This document shows, piece by piece, positions 48,429 to 61,559 of a DNA stretch of 64,000 bases (within the stretch, counting starts at the first letter, position 1; each line of letters begins with the position of its first letter). The stretch is from contig NC_079514.1 in assembly GCF_000801105.2 (NCBI RefSeq), positions 49,542,515 through 49,606,514 of the forward strand. Reading direction: 5' to 3'. The position numbers were made by a program, and so were the translations under genes. This DNA comes from Raphanus sativus (lineage: Eukaryota > Streptophyta > Magnoliopsida > Brassicales > Brassicaceae). The notes beneath the pieces were generated by a model. That model was not told where the DNA came from and made no database searches. It saw only the letters and a program-made list of their open reading frames with translations.

Positions 48429-49454
48429 TCACCCAGTAATCATAGTACCAGCTCCTTCATCAGACATAATCTCATGAAGCAGAGAATGCTGTCTCCTCCC
48501 ATCAATAATACTAGCTGTCTTCACTCCCTGTGCAAGAGACCTTATACAACACTTCACCTTAGGAATCATCCCACCACCAACTTTCCCATCTTCAATCATC
48601 TTCTTCACTCCCTTTATATCAATCTCCTTCACCAAGCTCCCCACATCCTCTCTATCCTCCAATATCCCCGCCACATCCGTCAACAGAATCAGCTTCTCAG
48701 CTCCCAGCGCCGCCGCGAGCTCCCCCGCCACGGTGTCCGCATTGATGTTATAAGCCTGACCAGCTTCATCAGCAGCCACGGAGGCAATCACCGGAATGTA
48801 ACCGGAGCCAACGAGCGGACGCAGCACGCTCGGGTCAACCCTCGCGACTTCTCCGACAAACCCCAACTGATCCGAGTTAGGAACCGGCCGCGCGGTGAGG
48901 AGACGACCGTCGTGTCCCGACAGCCCCACCGCGGTGGCTCCGGCGGCGTTGATCAGAGAAACGAGATTCTTGTTCACTTTTCCGACGAGGACCATGGAGA
49001 CGATCTCCATCGTGGTGGCGTCGGTGACGCGGAGCCCGTCGCGGAACTCGGCCGGGATGTTGAGCTGTTTGAGGTAGCGGTTGATGTCGGGACCTCCGCC
49101 GTGGACGAGGATGGGGCGGAGGCCGACGCACGCGAGGAGGACGAGGTCGCTCACGACGGAGGCTTTGAGCTCCGGGGAGGTCATGGCCGCGCCGCCGTAT
49201 TTGACGACGATGGTTTTGCCTCGGAATTTTTGGATGAAGGGTAGGGACTCGGAGAGGATCTCGAATCTGTAGTCCGGTGAAGGTGAGTTTGGAGGCGGTG
49301 GTGATACGGCGGCGTTTATGGATAAACGGTGGTGGTGATGGCTGTTGCGAGGTGGAAAGCGGAGGGATGGAGATTTGGGGGTTAGGGGTTTGAGAGGGTT
49401 GGAGATGGAGAGGGAGAAGGATTTAGGCGGTGTGTTGGATGTGACGGTGGCCAT
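48429..49454 (-). CDS. NAGK: N-acetyl-L-glutamate kinase, chloroplast (arginine synthesis)
   Basis: Single-exon gene of 341 residues, about the length of Arabidopsis NAGK. It phosphorylates N-acetylglutamate, the controlled second step of the cyclic arginine pathway in plastids, where PII protein relieves arginine inhibition. Residues 1-50 are rich in Ser, Pro and Thr, a transit peptide. Kinase features: [10 protein letters not shown] (about 81-90) with the Lys that binds phosphate, [31 protein letters not shown] and the C-terminal GGGMIPKV segment that closes the active site. It is convergent with guanylate kinase. The region before the ATG is duplicated (see 49455-50885). Confidence 0.95.
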   Translation of the reverse strand: MATVTSNTPPKSFSLSISNPLKPLTPKSPSLRFPPRNSHHHHRLSINAAVSPPPPNSPSPDYRFEILSESLPFIQKFRGKTIVVKYGGAAMTSPELKASVVSDLVLLACVGLRPILVHGGGPDINRYLKQLNIPAEFRDGLRVTDATTMEIVSMVLVGKVNKNLVSLINAAGATAVGLSGHDGRLLTARPVPNSDQLGFVGEVARVDPSVLRPLVGSGYIPVIASVAADEAGQAYNINADTVAGELAAALGAEKLILLTDVAGILEDREDVGSLVKEIDIKGVKKMIEDGKVGGGMIPKVKCCIRSLAQGVKTASIIDGRRQHSLLHEIMSDEGAGTMITG

Positions 49455-50885
49455 ATCTCTGAGTGAATCGTACCAGAGGAGGCCGCGGCGGCGATTACTG
49501 AAGCGAGAGAGTTTCGTAGTTCACTCTATATGAACCACTAATTATAGCCCACGTGGACTTTAGCTTCGGACACTTCCGACGTCTTAAAGCATAGCTAGAA
49601 ACGACGCCGTGTGTACGTATATCAGATTCTCAGGTTTACCTAAATTATTAAACGGTGTATGTCGCAGTCAAACAGTAAATGTACCAATAATAATTCTCCA
49701 CGTGGATTTAGAATCAAAAGAGTCCGCCTTGGTTCTAGCCATTTACGACGTCGTAAAGCGTCACTATAAACGAAGTCGTCTGCTTGAACCGCAACGACCG
49801 TCGTTTAGTATTGCTGTTGTATGTCTGTCGTAACTCTGAGTGAATCGCACCGGAGGAGGAGGACGCGGCGGCGATAATACTGAAGCGAGAGAGAGTCTCT
49901 CAGTTCACTCTATATGAACCACTAATTATTCTCCACGTGGACTTTATAGCTTCGGACACTTACGACGTCTTAAAGCATAGCTAGAAACGACGCCGTGTGT
50001 ATATATCTCATCTAGGCCTGGGCACGGATCGGATATCCGGATTTTTGAAGGTATTTGCGATTTGCTTCGAATATTACGGATATCTAATTTTCCGATTTGC
50101 TTTGATTCGGAAAAATACGGATATTCGGAAAAACGGATATCCGGAAAATAAATAGATATTTGCGGATATTTGCGGATACTTACGGATATCTCATTTGTTT
50201 TGATTAATACAAATAATCTTAAAAATTTGATACAAATTTCTTTGGAAAATATTTTTTTTGCATGATATAAAAGATAAAAATTAAAAGATATAGTGAATCT
50301 ACATATTTTGTAAAATTTTAAACTTAATTAACAATTATAATAACACAAAACTTAAGAAAAAAATTATAATTGTCATAAATGTTTTTTTCCTTTTATGTAA
50401 TACTTTTATATAAGTAATAATGTGAATAGAATCTGTCAAATCATATGTTAGAATAATAATTTTATACATTTAAATTTTTAAATATAATCAAAATATACAT
50501 GTATTTATATATTGACGGATCGGATCGGATATTCGATTCCCAAAATTTTAATATTTGTGATTTGCTTCGATATTAACGGATATTGAATTTTAGTATTTGC
50601 TTTGCTTCGAAAGCTTACGGATATTCGGAATTTTCGGATCGAATAGTAACGGATAACGAATCGAATCAAATTTCACGGATAAAATGCCCACCCCTAATTC
50701 TCATCATTCTCAGGTTTACCTAAACTATTCAACGGTGTATGTTGCAGTCAAACAGTAAATGTACCAATAATCAAAGACTCCGCCTTAACTTCTAGCCATT
50801 TACGACGTCGTAAAGCATAACTGTAAACGACGTCGTGTGCTTGAACCGCAACGACCGTCGTTTAGTATTGCTGTTCTATGTCTGT
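49455..50885 (-). promoter_or_regulatory. Tandemly duplicated NAGK promoter and 5' end
   Basis: Unit 1 is about 49455-49829 and unit 2 about 49830-50885. Unit 2 is interrupted by a 685-bp hAT element. Unit 2 also repeats sequence adjoining the NAGK start ('ctctgagtgaatcg' at 49458 and 49835). Each unit carries a TATA-like CTATATG (49526 and about 49910), read on the minus strand, and copies of the G-box CACGTG at 49550, 49699 and 49934. A perfect 16-bp palindrome TTTACGACGTCGTAAA occurs at 49742-49757 and 50799-50814. Confidence 0.75.
50013..50697. mobile_element. Non-autonomous hAT element inside the NAGK promoter repeat
   Basis: Ends TAGGCCTGGGCA and, reverse-complemented, TTAGGGGTGGGCA. 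Flanks ATCTCATC (50005-50012) and TTCTCATC (50698-50705) are an 8-bp target duplication with one mismatch. The interior is AT-rich between blocks of 'cggatattcggat' words. The empty site is visible in unit 1 at about 49615-49635. It resembles the element at 16520-17166 in structure. Confidence 0.78.
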
Positions 50886-50918
50886 TGTGCTGATCTTTTG
50901 TTTTCAGACTTGCACTAA

Positions 50919-51880
50919 GGCTTCGAATGGTAAAAGCGGTTCAAGCAGTGCAGATCAAGCGGATCAAGCGGATCAAGCAGGAGAAGTGTAGATCAAGCAG
51001 ATCAAGCAGGAGAAGTGCAGATCAAATGGATCAAACAGAATATGCAGAAGAAATGCGGAACAATCAGAACAAACAGTTATTATAGTTCAGAACAAACAGT
51101 TATTATAGTTCTAAATGAAAAAGTCCAAATAAAGTAGATTAAATGTTTAAAAGATTATAATAAAATATATCAAAGTATATAATATATAAATATAGTACAT
51201 AAATAACAAAAATTATTGCACTAAATTCATAAAGTCACAATTCTAAAATAAAAATTTAATGATATATCTCTTCCATTATTGTTCATATTTCAATTATATT
51301 ACTATATATTTTCATAATACATATCATAATTAAATATATAAATGAAATATACATCTCCTCTTCATAAGTATACATATTTAAATTATATTACTATATATTT
51401 GCGTGATACAAAATACGCATCTCTTATATTAGTATACATATTTAAACTATATTACTATAGATATACATAATATATTGAAATATGTATTATATTAAAATGA
51501 TTATTTTAAAAAGTAAAAATTATATGACAAAAAATAATAAGTAAAGATATGATAATTTTGTATTGTTAAAGTTGTAAATAAAATAAAGTTAAAATATTAT
51601 ATTTATAAGACTAGATAAATATATTTTAAAGTTATGTGTTGTAACAAAGTTATTTATTGACCAAACAAAAAAAAAGCAGATCAACACCACCAAATGTTAG
51701 CGGATGAGATCTGCATGCAGATCTCCTGCTTTTTCACAAAAAGACAAAAAATATTGAACTGCATGCAGATCTCCCGCTTGAACTGCTTTTACAGACAGAA
51801 AATGGTGAATGGTGAATGCAGTGCGGGAGAACTGCATGTGACGGGAGAACCGCACTTGTCCCGCTGCTCCATTCGGACCC
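50919..51880. mobile_element. Non-autonomous PIF/Harbinger-like element (962 bp)
   Basis: Ends GGCTTCGAATGG and, reverse-complemented, GGGTCCGAATGG. TAA lies on both flanks (50916-50918 and 51881-51883). The left subterminal part is an array of 'gatcaagcRg' words, the right has 'gcatgcagatctcc' twice. The middle is AT-rich and no transposase is seen. Confidence 0.65.
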
Positions 51881-52289
51881 TAAATCCTGTCCAGATTGTG
51901 TAAGTATTGATACGTCAAGTAACTCTGCCCCAGATTACATGATTCATTGTTTAATTGAAAGATAAAACTGTGTTACAAAAAATAAATTGAAGACAAAACT
52001 GATTGCTTATCTATACTGAAACCGTAAACTGAACACTAAATTGGTGAAAAGCCCCTTCCTATTCCATTTCGTCTATGCATGCCAAACGTTATTATCAGTA
52101 CTTCTCAAATGCTCCCTGAGTCTGCATTGTTTTGCCCGAAAAGCTCTTCCACCTCTTGTTAATTCATTTCCTCAAAAATGTTTTGCCCGAAAAGCTCTTC
52201 CACCTCTTGTTAATTCATTTCCTCAAAGTACTTTTTGACTGCTTACACTCATTTTGAATTCCGTTAAATCTGTTTGTAACTTGTTTTAA
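51881..52289. repeat. Spacer with a 51-bp tandem duplication
   Basis: Units at 52129-52179 and 52180-52228 ('gttttgcccgaaaagctctt...') are almost identical. The surroundings are unassigned but may be upstream intron remains of the ARM-repeat pseudogene that follows. Confidence 0.7.
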
Positions 52290-52735
52290 TCTAATGCAGT
52301 TCATACCTGCGCTTTGAGGTTCGAGCAGATTGTATACAGGTCCTATATTCTCTGTCATATACCATCTAAAGTATAAACTTCTCCCTTATGCATCTGATCT
52401 ACTGAAACTTGCCCTAAGGTTTCTTGAACACGGATCCCAAAAGGTACCAGAAGACAAGTCACAGAAACGATATTGTGAAGTGTCGTTTTCTTTCCACATG
52501 AAACTAGTCACGTTATGCTCGTGATATATATAATATATTTGTTTTGCGTAGGAGAAGCTCTCTAGTGTAAAACTGATGGCATCAGTTATGGTGAGTGAAG
52601 ACGTGATACTGGCAGGCCTGGATACTGGAACACATATCAGAAGGACTTACTCGAAGTAAGATCAGTTTTGTCCAAAGCTCTTTGTCAGATCCTCCTCAAG
52701 ACGTACGTGAAGTCTGTGATAAGCTATTGTCATGT
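52290..52735 (+). pseudogene. Remnant of an ARM-repeat protein gene (C-terminal exons)
   Basis: Translated pieces look like the end of a plant ARM/HEAT-repeat protein: YASDLLKLALRFLEHGSQK (about 52397-52443), KLSSVKLMASVMVSEDVILAG (about 52556-52618) and SLSDPPQDVREVCDKLLSC (about 52677-52733). They lie in different frames, with stops between, and an AG-like acceptor before the second. The bulk of the gene is absent. Position between NAGK and the DREB2F-like gene fits At3g57570 in Arabidopsis, annotated as an ARM-repeat protein to my memory. The identification is inference from fragments plus order. Confidence 0.6.
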
Positions 52736-54430
52736 AACCCCCCTCCCCCTCTCATAATGTCTTTTTCTTCACTAAGATCAGACTGTATACATATATATTA
52801 TTTATTATATATTTTACCTTTTCTCCATTTTGTGTGTCACGTGAGAAAGAAATTAGTATGTAGATGTTTCTGCCTTAACTATGGCAGAATATTTCCGAGA
52901 TTTAGTCAACATTAGTATGTAGATATATGTGGCATTTGTAGCAAGCGATGAGCCTAATCATATTTTTTTTTGCATTTTTCTCATGGAAAATTAGCTTTTA
53001 AGCAAAAAAGAAGTATCAATTTAAAACTTTATTTTATTTAATGTCGTATAAATTGTTTATGTTCTGCTAGAAGTTGCTACTAAAAGTGAATGTGCACTGA
53101 GCTAAATTAAGCCTACCAAAACAAATTAGTATTACAAAATCTTATTGTATAAAGTTGAACACTTCAAACTTCGAACTTAAAATTTAATCTATAAATTTTG
53201 ATGTGTTAAAATTATGTTTTATGTTAAACTTTAAAAATAAGAAAGTTTTTGCTTTAATAGTTTTACCTTTTTATTTTAATTGTTTCTATTTTATAATTCA
53301 ATTTTGAAAATTCTATTTAAGTAAATCGAATCGACACGTTAGTAATTCCAAGTTTCACAAACAACATGTACATTCTAGATTTCCAATTATAAAGAACTTA
53401 CGTTTAATAGATACAATAAAGAAACTGTTTCGAGCTTGGGGCAACACAATGGAAATGGATTACAAATATAGTACTTGATTGCATATATATAGACCAATTA
53501 TTTTGCATACGGTCAAATAAAAAATAATTGGTCTAGTGTAATGTATAATCACTTTTATTTTACTACTAATAAGTAAATGGATTTCAATAAGCAACATGGT
53601 CATTAGTAGGATGTGGGGAATGAGCATGGGATATAGATGAAGGGAGCGGCGAATAAATCTGAAGAATCTCTAAAAACACTTTCGAGTACATCCTCACGAC
53701 AGAACACGTGATTCTTGTGTGTGTGTGTGTGTGTGTGTGTGGCTCGTGACTTTGCCTCTCTTTTCTCGCTTCAGTCCAATTCTCCTCCTCAGAACACCTT
53801 TACATTTTCTCACTATATATCACTCTAATAACATTGCACATAACTAAAATGAATCCAAATGAACAATTACAATCAGAAGTTAGAGAAATTCGTCTCAATT
53901 ATGTTTGCAGCAATGTGAATTGACTATATTCACAAAATTTTAACAATATATTCCAACATTTGAATCACCACACAATAACAAAATCAAAATTTAAATAATT
54001 TTATTATATTGGTTTTTTTTTTGAGAAAAGACATATTGGTTTTATTGGTATCATGGTTTCGTAATGAACGACGCAACAGAATTGAGCAAATTTAGATTTA
54101 CAAAGTTATTTTTATTAAAGTTTTTCCAATTGAATCAGAACCAATAAAAAAATGCTTACACTTTTCTTTTGCTCAATTATAGTTTGATCAGTGTATTCTT
54201 TTACACCAAACAGATAAATTGGCATTCAATATTGTTACTGTTTTGAGATCCGGATCAGAATTTCTTATTAATAAAAAAATGTGGCTGAACTGTTTAAAAA
54301 AAAATCTTATCAACACATAAGTGAAAAATATATTGAAATGCGCCCAGCTTTTTAACCGAACAGGTGAAAACAAAGTTTCAAAGGGTAAAATTTTCCTTCG
54401 AAAATGTAAAATCGAAAACGAATGGAAATA
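52736..54430. other. AT-rich intergenic DNA with a (GT)n tract
   Basis: (GT)12 microsatellite at 53717-53740. Otherwise no gene or clear repeat. May hold distal regulatory sequence for the DREB2F-like gene. Confidence 0.5.
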
Positions 54431-54614
54431 CAGTATAACCTCTTTAAATTAATAATCGATAGATTAATATCTCTATTAATTAATATAATTTCTTAGTCTC
54501 GAATTGAATTTTTGGTTCAATTAGTATCTCGATAAATTAATAATCTCTATAAATTAATAAAAATTTATAGTTTTGGTTTAGTCCCAACATTATTAATTTA
54601 TAGAGGTTTCACTG
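54431..54614. mobile_element. Emigrant-like MITE (184 bp) upstream of the DREB2F-like gene
   Basis: Ends CAGTATAACCTCTTTAAATT and, reverse-complemented, CAGTGAAACCTCTATAAATT. TA lies on both sides (54429-54430, 54615-54616). This is the terminal repeat and target site of Emigrant, a pogo-like MITE family known from Arabidopsis. It ends 351 bp before the ATG. Confidence 0.8.
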
Positions 54615-54965
54615 TATCAGAATATGCCTAATCGTCTCTAATGAATTGCCATGAGTGTGAAATTTCAATCATCAAAGTGGATAGCAATATGGCATTACTA
54701 CTACTTTTTGAAATATAATTTGATATCTACAAAAACTAAGGATTATTTTGAAAAATCTTTTCCGACAAGAAAAGAAGAAGACATCAGACTTCTTTTTCTC
54801 TCTCTGAAAATAACAGAAGAAAGCAACGGTCACATGCGCGGGTGAAAAAGAAAAAACTATTCTCTTTGAAGAGAAGTGAACCGTGACACTATTTAAACAC
54901 TCAGCCCTTTCTAAGTTTATCACAACATCCTCTCTTCTTTCTCTTCACTCTCTGCAACACAAAAA
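54615..54965 (+). promoter_or_regulatory. Proximal promoter and leader of the DREB2F-like gene
   Basis: TATA-like 'ctatttaaacac' at about 54889-54900, followed by a CT-rich leader ('ctctcttctttctcttcactctctgc') up to the ATG at 54966. Start choice is supported by the conserved [20 protein letters not shown] opening. Confidence 0.6.
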
Positions 54966-55727
54966 ATGGAGAAACCATCCTCAATGAAACAATGGAAGAA
55001 AGGTCCAGCTCGTGGGAAAGGTGGCCCACAAAACGCTCTTTGTCGGTACCGAGGAGTCAGGCAAAGAACGTGGGGAAAATGGGTGGCTGAGATCAGAGAA
55101 CCCAAGAAGAGGGCAAGACTCTGGCTTGGATCCTTTGCTACTGCTGAAGAAGCAGCCATGGCTTATGACAAAGCAGCGTTGAAACTCTACGGCCATGACG
55201 CTTATCTCAACTTACCTCATCTTCAGCAGAAACAAGGGCCTCCTCTGAACAAAACTCAGAGGTTCAAATGGGTGCCTTCAAGGAACTTCATCTCAATGTT
55301 CCCTTCTCGTGGTTTGCTTAACGTGAGTGCTCAGCCTAGTCTTCACGTTATCCAGCAAAGACTAGATGAGCTAAAGAGAAACGGACTTCTATCTCAATCC
55401 TATTCTTCTTCCTCTACTTACCTTCTTGATGAGCAGAAGAAACCAGAGATGGACCTGAACGAGTTTCTTCAGCAGATGGGGATCTTGAAGGATAAGTGTC
55501 AAGCAGAAGCAAGAGAAGCAGCAGAGTGTCATTACACTCCACCATGGAAACAACAAGAAGAAACTGTAAGTCCTTTCACATCTCAGAGTCTAAGCTGGGA
55601 GACAGTGATTGATGAGATGCCAGGAAGTGAAACCTCAGCTATGCATTTCGACCTCAGCAATTTCGAAACCTATGATGATCTAGGTTTCCCTTCCATCTGG
55701 AACTTCTGTGGAAGCTTAGATGAGTGA
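54966..55727 (+). CDS. DREB2F: AP2/ERF transcription factor, DREB2F-like
   Basis: Intronless, 253 residues. A basic N-terminus ([13 protein letters not shown]) precedes one AP2 domain at about residues 28-85: [19 protein letters not shown], then [22 protein letters not shown] and AYLNLP. Val-14 and Glu-19 of the domain, the DREB-subgroup residues for binding dehydration-responsive elements (core CCGAC), are both present (WVAEIRE). Behind it are a Ser-rich linker and an acidic C-terminus with short hydrophobic blocks ([13 protein letters not shown]), a likely activation region. Compared with Arabidopsis At3g57600 as I remember it, the linker is shorter. A nuclear regulator, probably of drought, salt or heat response. 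Neighbour order NAGK, ARM-repeat gene, DREB2F, ADSS matches Arabidopsis. Confidence 0.88.
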   Translation: MEKPSSMKQWKKGPARGKGGPQNALCRYRGVRQRTWGKWVAEIREPKKRARLWLGSFATAEEAAMAYDKAALKLYGHDAYLNLPHLQQKQGPPLNKTQRFKWVPSRNFISMFPSRGLLNVSAQPSLHVIQQRLDELKRNGLLSQSYSSSSTYLLDEQKKPEMDLNEFLQQMGILKDKCQAEAREAAECHYTPPWKQQEETVSPFTSQSLSWETVIDEMPGSETSAMHFDLSNFETYDDLGFPSIWNFCGSLDE

Positions 55728-56520
55728 GAGGGATATGTTGTAGATCAGATTCAGAAGTACTGAAGTACACGTGTGGAGTTAGGTTTAGTGTTTTTGTAAT
55801 AGTGTAGCTAGCTGCATGGATAGAAAGAGATATGCTCAGAGTGCAGTCTCTGCAGCAATAAAATGAGTCAGTGTACTTCTGAAAATGAACAAGTTGTTCT
55901 GTTTTTTTTGGTATTCATTTTTTCTCAAGAGTTACTAAGAAGTAGTGAAAGTCACAGTACTTAAAAGAATGATATATGTTTTGTACATGCAACCATGCAA
56001 AAAAGCTTACCTACCCTGTATAACAAACAGTACATAAAGATCATGAGATGGTATGAACAAATCTACCTGTAAAACAAGATGTTTGCCTTTAAAAAGACCA
56101 GCAGCGCAAACTTGCTGTCAAGAAAAAAAAACGACAAAACTGAATAACATAAAGACGCATCACATGATGCATTAGCACCCTAAGAAAGGTTCCAATGCCA
56201 AAGACTAATCAGAATCTGAGTGAGAGAGGCATTATCTCCGTGACACTAATCTTATAGAATGTCCTATCCGTTTCAGACTTTCAGTCAATGTCTACAGATC
56301 TTCTGACAGGTGGAAAAGGATGTACAGTAAAATCAAAAACGAAAAAGTAAACTTCAAGAATTCAAACAAACTCAATTCCTTATTCCTCTTCATTCCGATA
56401 TAAGAAACAATTCAACAGGATACATTTAGTCACTACAAAAGCGAGTAATCATCTCAAGTAACTTGATGCTTCATCAAATTTTTAAGTCTGCGGAAGAGCC
56501 AAAAAAGTATAACCTAAAAC
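55728..56520. other. Convergent 3' flank of the DREB2F-like and ADSS genes
   Basis: Contains both 3' UTRs ('aataaaatg' at 55857 is a possible plus-strand polyadenylation signal). No other gene. Confidence 0.55.
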
Positions 56521-58559
<2,039 letters not shown>

Positions 58560-58877
58560 CTTTGGAGAGAGAAAGAGGGGATGAAGAAGGGGTTTCAAGT
58601 GTTAGGGTTCGCCGCCACTCGACAAGAGATTGTTCGAACTGTGTTCAGGTGAATTTAAAATGACCGTTGGGTCCTTTGGCTCATGGAATATGTTCTCTGG
58701 ATCAACCAAGCTGTACCGAAACCGGGTAGAACAAAGCGATTTAACAAAGAATCCTTCAAACCGAACCGAACCATACAAAATTGTTTTTATATCTGTTAGT
58801 ATTGGTTTTTGGTGTTCATTTGAAATGTTCATATTTTTTTTTTATTGTTCATACTTTCTAGTTACAGTCGGTTGAAC
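58560..58877. other. ADSS upstream region
   Basis: 5' UTR and proximal promoter of ADSS (minus strand). Contains 'accgaaccgaacc' near 58760, a GGTTCGG-type word also common in the hAT elements. No clear TATA box. Confidence 0.45.
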
Positions 58878-59347
58878 CAGTGCCGTCCCTGAAAATCCAG
58901 TGACCTAAATCAATACAAAAGATGTGGCCTTTATTTTATTTTTTTTAGTTTTGAATTTTATTTATAATTACTATATTCTTTTAATATGAATATATTTTGT
59001 TTTATACAGGAATATATTTGTTTCATATAGGAAAATGTATCATACTAAAACTAACAATGATTGATATCTAAAATGTAAAATGCATGGTTATAAGTTATAA
59101 ACTGGTACAGATAGATTAAAATTATTCTACAAAAAACACTAAGAAAGGATGATGACAAAGGAAAAATGATGACTAGATAGTTATCTTATACTAACCGAGT
59201 ATTTCTACACATGTAAAGAAGATATCAAATAAATCTTTGATCATTAAGTTTATGCATACAATTTAAAATTTTGTGGCTTTAAAATTGTTAAATATAAATG
59301 TGGCCTAAAGCTAAAGCTTTATGTGCCTTATGGTTGGGACGGACCTG
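58878..59347. mobile_element. hAT-type MITE (470 bp)
   Basis: Ends CAGTGCCGTCCCTGAA and, reverse-complemented, CAGGTCCGTCCCAACC. Flanks GGTTGAAC (58870-58877) and AGTTGAAC (59348-59355) are an 8-bp target duplication with one mismatch. AT-rich interior, non-coding. Sits about 320 bp upstream of the ADSS start. Confidence 0.75.
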
Positions 59348-60097
59348 AGTTGAACCATAAGTATGGTGTGAATTTCAGTTAAACCGAGACTAAACCGGTC
59401 TAGGCTATAAAAACACAAATCAGGAAGCCAGTAACTAAACTGAATTAAACATGATATGATTGATACAGTGTTCCAACTATTTTTTATTAAAATTTTGACC
59501 AACTTGTTTATGGAAACATTTTCGAGTCAGACTTATCCGCTTTACAACTTGTACTCGTCTCCATGGATCATTATGTAGATTTCAATGCAATGTTATTGTT
59601 TTGTGGATCATTATGTAGCTTTCAATGCAATGGTATTGTTTTGTGGATTGTAATTTGTTACAATTTGAAAGCAAGGTTCATGGATTTTCAGGCACTAAAC
59701 GAATGGTCTAACATCTTAGTAAATATATGTATACACATGATAAGAAAATATTTCTACAAACAAAATCAAAGAAAAACCTCATCAAGTCACTGAAATCTTA
59801 ATATGAAATGAAATCAATAATGATATAGCAAATTATAATGAAATGAATGAATTGTAAATTATAACTAGTTACGGACTACAAAACATCAGTGCCAAGTACC
59901 AGATCATCCAAGTATATGAAGAAACATTAAGTGTAAATTGTAACTAATTACGTCCTACAAAACATCAGTGTCGGATCATATCTAGGAAATCAATTTTACA
60001 TCATTTCATATTACAAAACAACAATTCAGTTGCAACAAAATCTGCACTATGATTACACAATTTTCATGTTGAAGACAAGCTCCAAAAGTTGATCTAA
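59348..60097. repeat. Spacer with two small direct duplications
   Basis: A roughly 41-bp unit is repeated at about 59564 and 59605 ('ggatcattatgtagMtttca'). A diverged unit of about 80 bp is repeated near 59856 and 59935 ('aattacgtcctacaaaacat'). No gene recognised. Confidence 0.65.
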
Positions 60098-60380
60098 CAC
60101 TACAAGAAAAATCGGTATTAGTAGCACCCGAAAAACACTATCATAAGGTTTTCATAGCGTTTCGAAGAACGCCGTGACAGCCGCAGCTATAATAGACCCT
60201 CCACTTATTGTAGCGTATTTTCATGTGCTATAATAAATATACATATTGTAGCATTGAACGTGTGCTCTTGATTAGTTTTTTTATAGCATTGGTCTACTGT
60301 TATAATGTGTTTTTTTTATGACGTTTTTATAACGCTGTAAAATATATTATAATTACATAGATATAATGCTATGTTATTAT
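60098..60380. mobile_element. One terminus of a CACTA (En/Spm) element
   Basis: CACTACAAGAAAAATCGG at 60098-60115 is a classic CACTA terminal inverted repeat. The next 250 bp repeat short words around 'tagcg' and 'tataatg', as subterminal CACTA repeats do. No matching CTTGTAGTG end was found up to 64000, so the element is either truncated or extends beyond the window. Confidence 0.65.
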
Positions 60381-61559
60381 TTCTCATTTATATTTTTAAA
60401 TTCATAATTATTAATTAAAATTATAAATTAATATATTTTAATTCACGTTTTAAAAATTAAAATTAAATTCTAATATAACTGGTTTTGTGAATAAAATTAT
60501 TTATTATTTAATTTTTGGTTTACAAATGTATTGGTTTATTACAAAAAACCGGTTTACATACAAACCCGGTTTATTAACTAACCCTAACCAAACCTAACTG
60601 ACCCTAACTAAACCTAACTAAACCACGTTCTTTTTCGATCTCCGCCGCACTCCTCGTTGACGCCGAGACCACCAGCCACGAACACCACCGTTCGATCTGC
60701 CCGTCATCTTCCTACTCCATCCTCCTCCTCCTTGCGTCTCTGTCTGCTCTCCTTCTCCGCCTTTCTTCTTCTTCTTCTTGCTCGGCTCCACCACATCTGT
60801 CGTTTGTTATGCCTCTGCCTCCGCCTCTTCTCTCCATATCCGGCTGTTCTTCATCTTCTTCATCTGTTTTTTCTTTGAATACAGTTTTCAAAACAAAAGC
60901 AGAAAAAGATTCAAACTTTCATCAACAATTTCAGACAGGGAGACAATCCAAATTTTTATAATAAAAAATGGGGAGACTTTTACTTACTCTTCTCTGTAGC
61001 CAATCCATCGTTCTTCAATATAAACCAAACAGTTACAGATACGCAAAGAGGAAACAGATCGGAAACAAGATCTGGCAAGCAGACTCATCATTCCAGATTC
61101 GATAAGAAAAAAAAAGATGAGAGGAAGACACAGAGTAGAGAAATGTGAAAGGGGAGAATTACGGGGTAAGAGGAGAGAGAGAGACAAACACATCTTTACA
61201 CCTTATGAATTCTTGTCCGTTAGATTTAGGATAATCAACGGTTGTAGTTAAAAGAAAGACTGATCTTCGTCCTTGTGTATTATTGGTCGATTTGTGGTTA
61301 AAATAATAAAAAAATCGATTAGTTATATCCATTAGATTGACATAAATTAACGGTGAAGATTGATCTATTGGTTATCCTCGCCATTCTCCCTTATTGGTCA
61401 AGGCTTTTTTTTCTTTTTTTCTTTTTATTTCTTCTTCTTTGTTATACTGTTTTTTACATTAAATTAAGTTTATAATTTCAAAAGTATAATTGAAACATTT
61501 ATAATAAAATTAGCATATTTAAATTTAAGACTGATGTTAAAATATTATATTAAATTAAT
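60381..61559. other. Unassigned DNA, CT-rich coding-like patch
   Basis: 60550-60640 repeats 'ctaaccaaacctaact' words. 60630-60870 is unusually C/T-rich with a frame of 73 codons (60657-60878) but no domain. It might be a captured gene piece inside a CACTA element, or just low complexity. The 60984-61200 stretch shows no clear feature. Confidence 0.35.

Noticed and set aside
48474..49244. A 256-codon plus-strand open frame
   Set aside because: Lies wholly antisense to NAGK; GC-rich coding sequence commonly leaves the opposite strand open, and no domain is seen.
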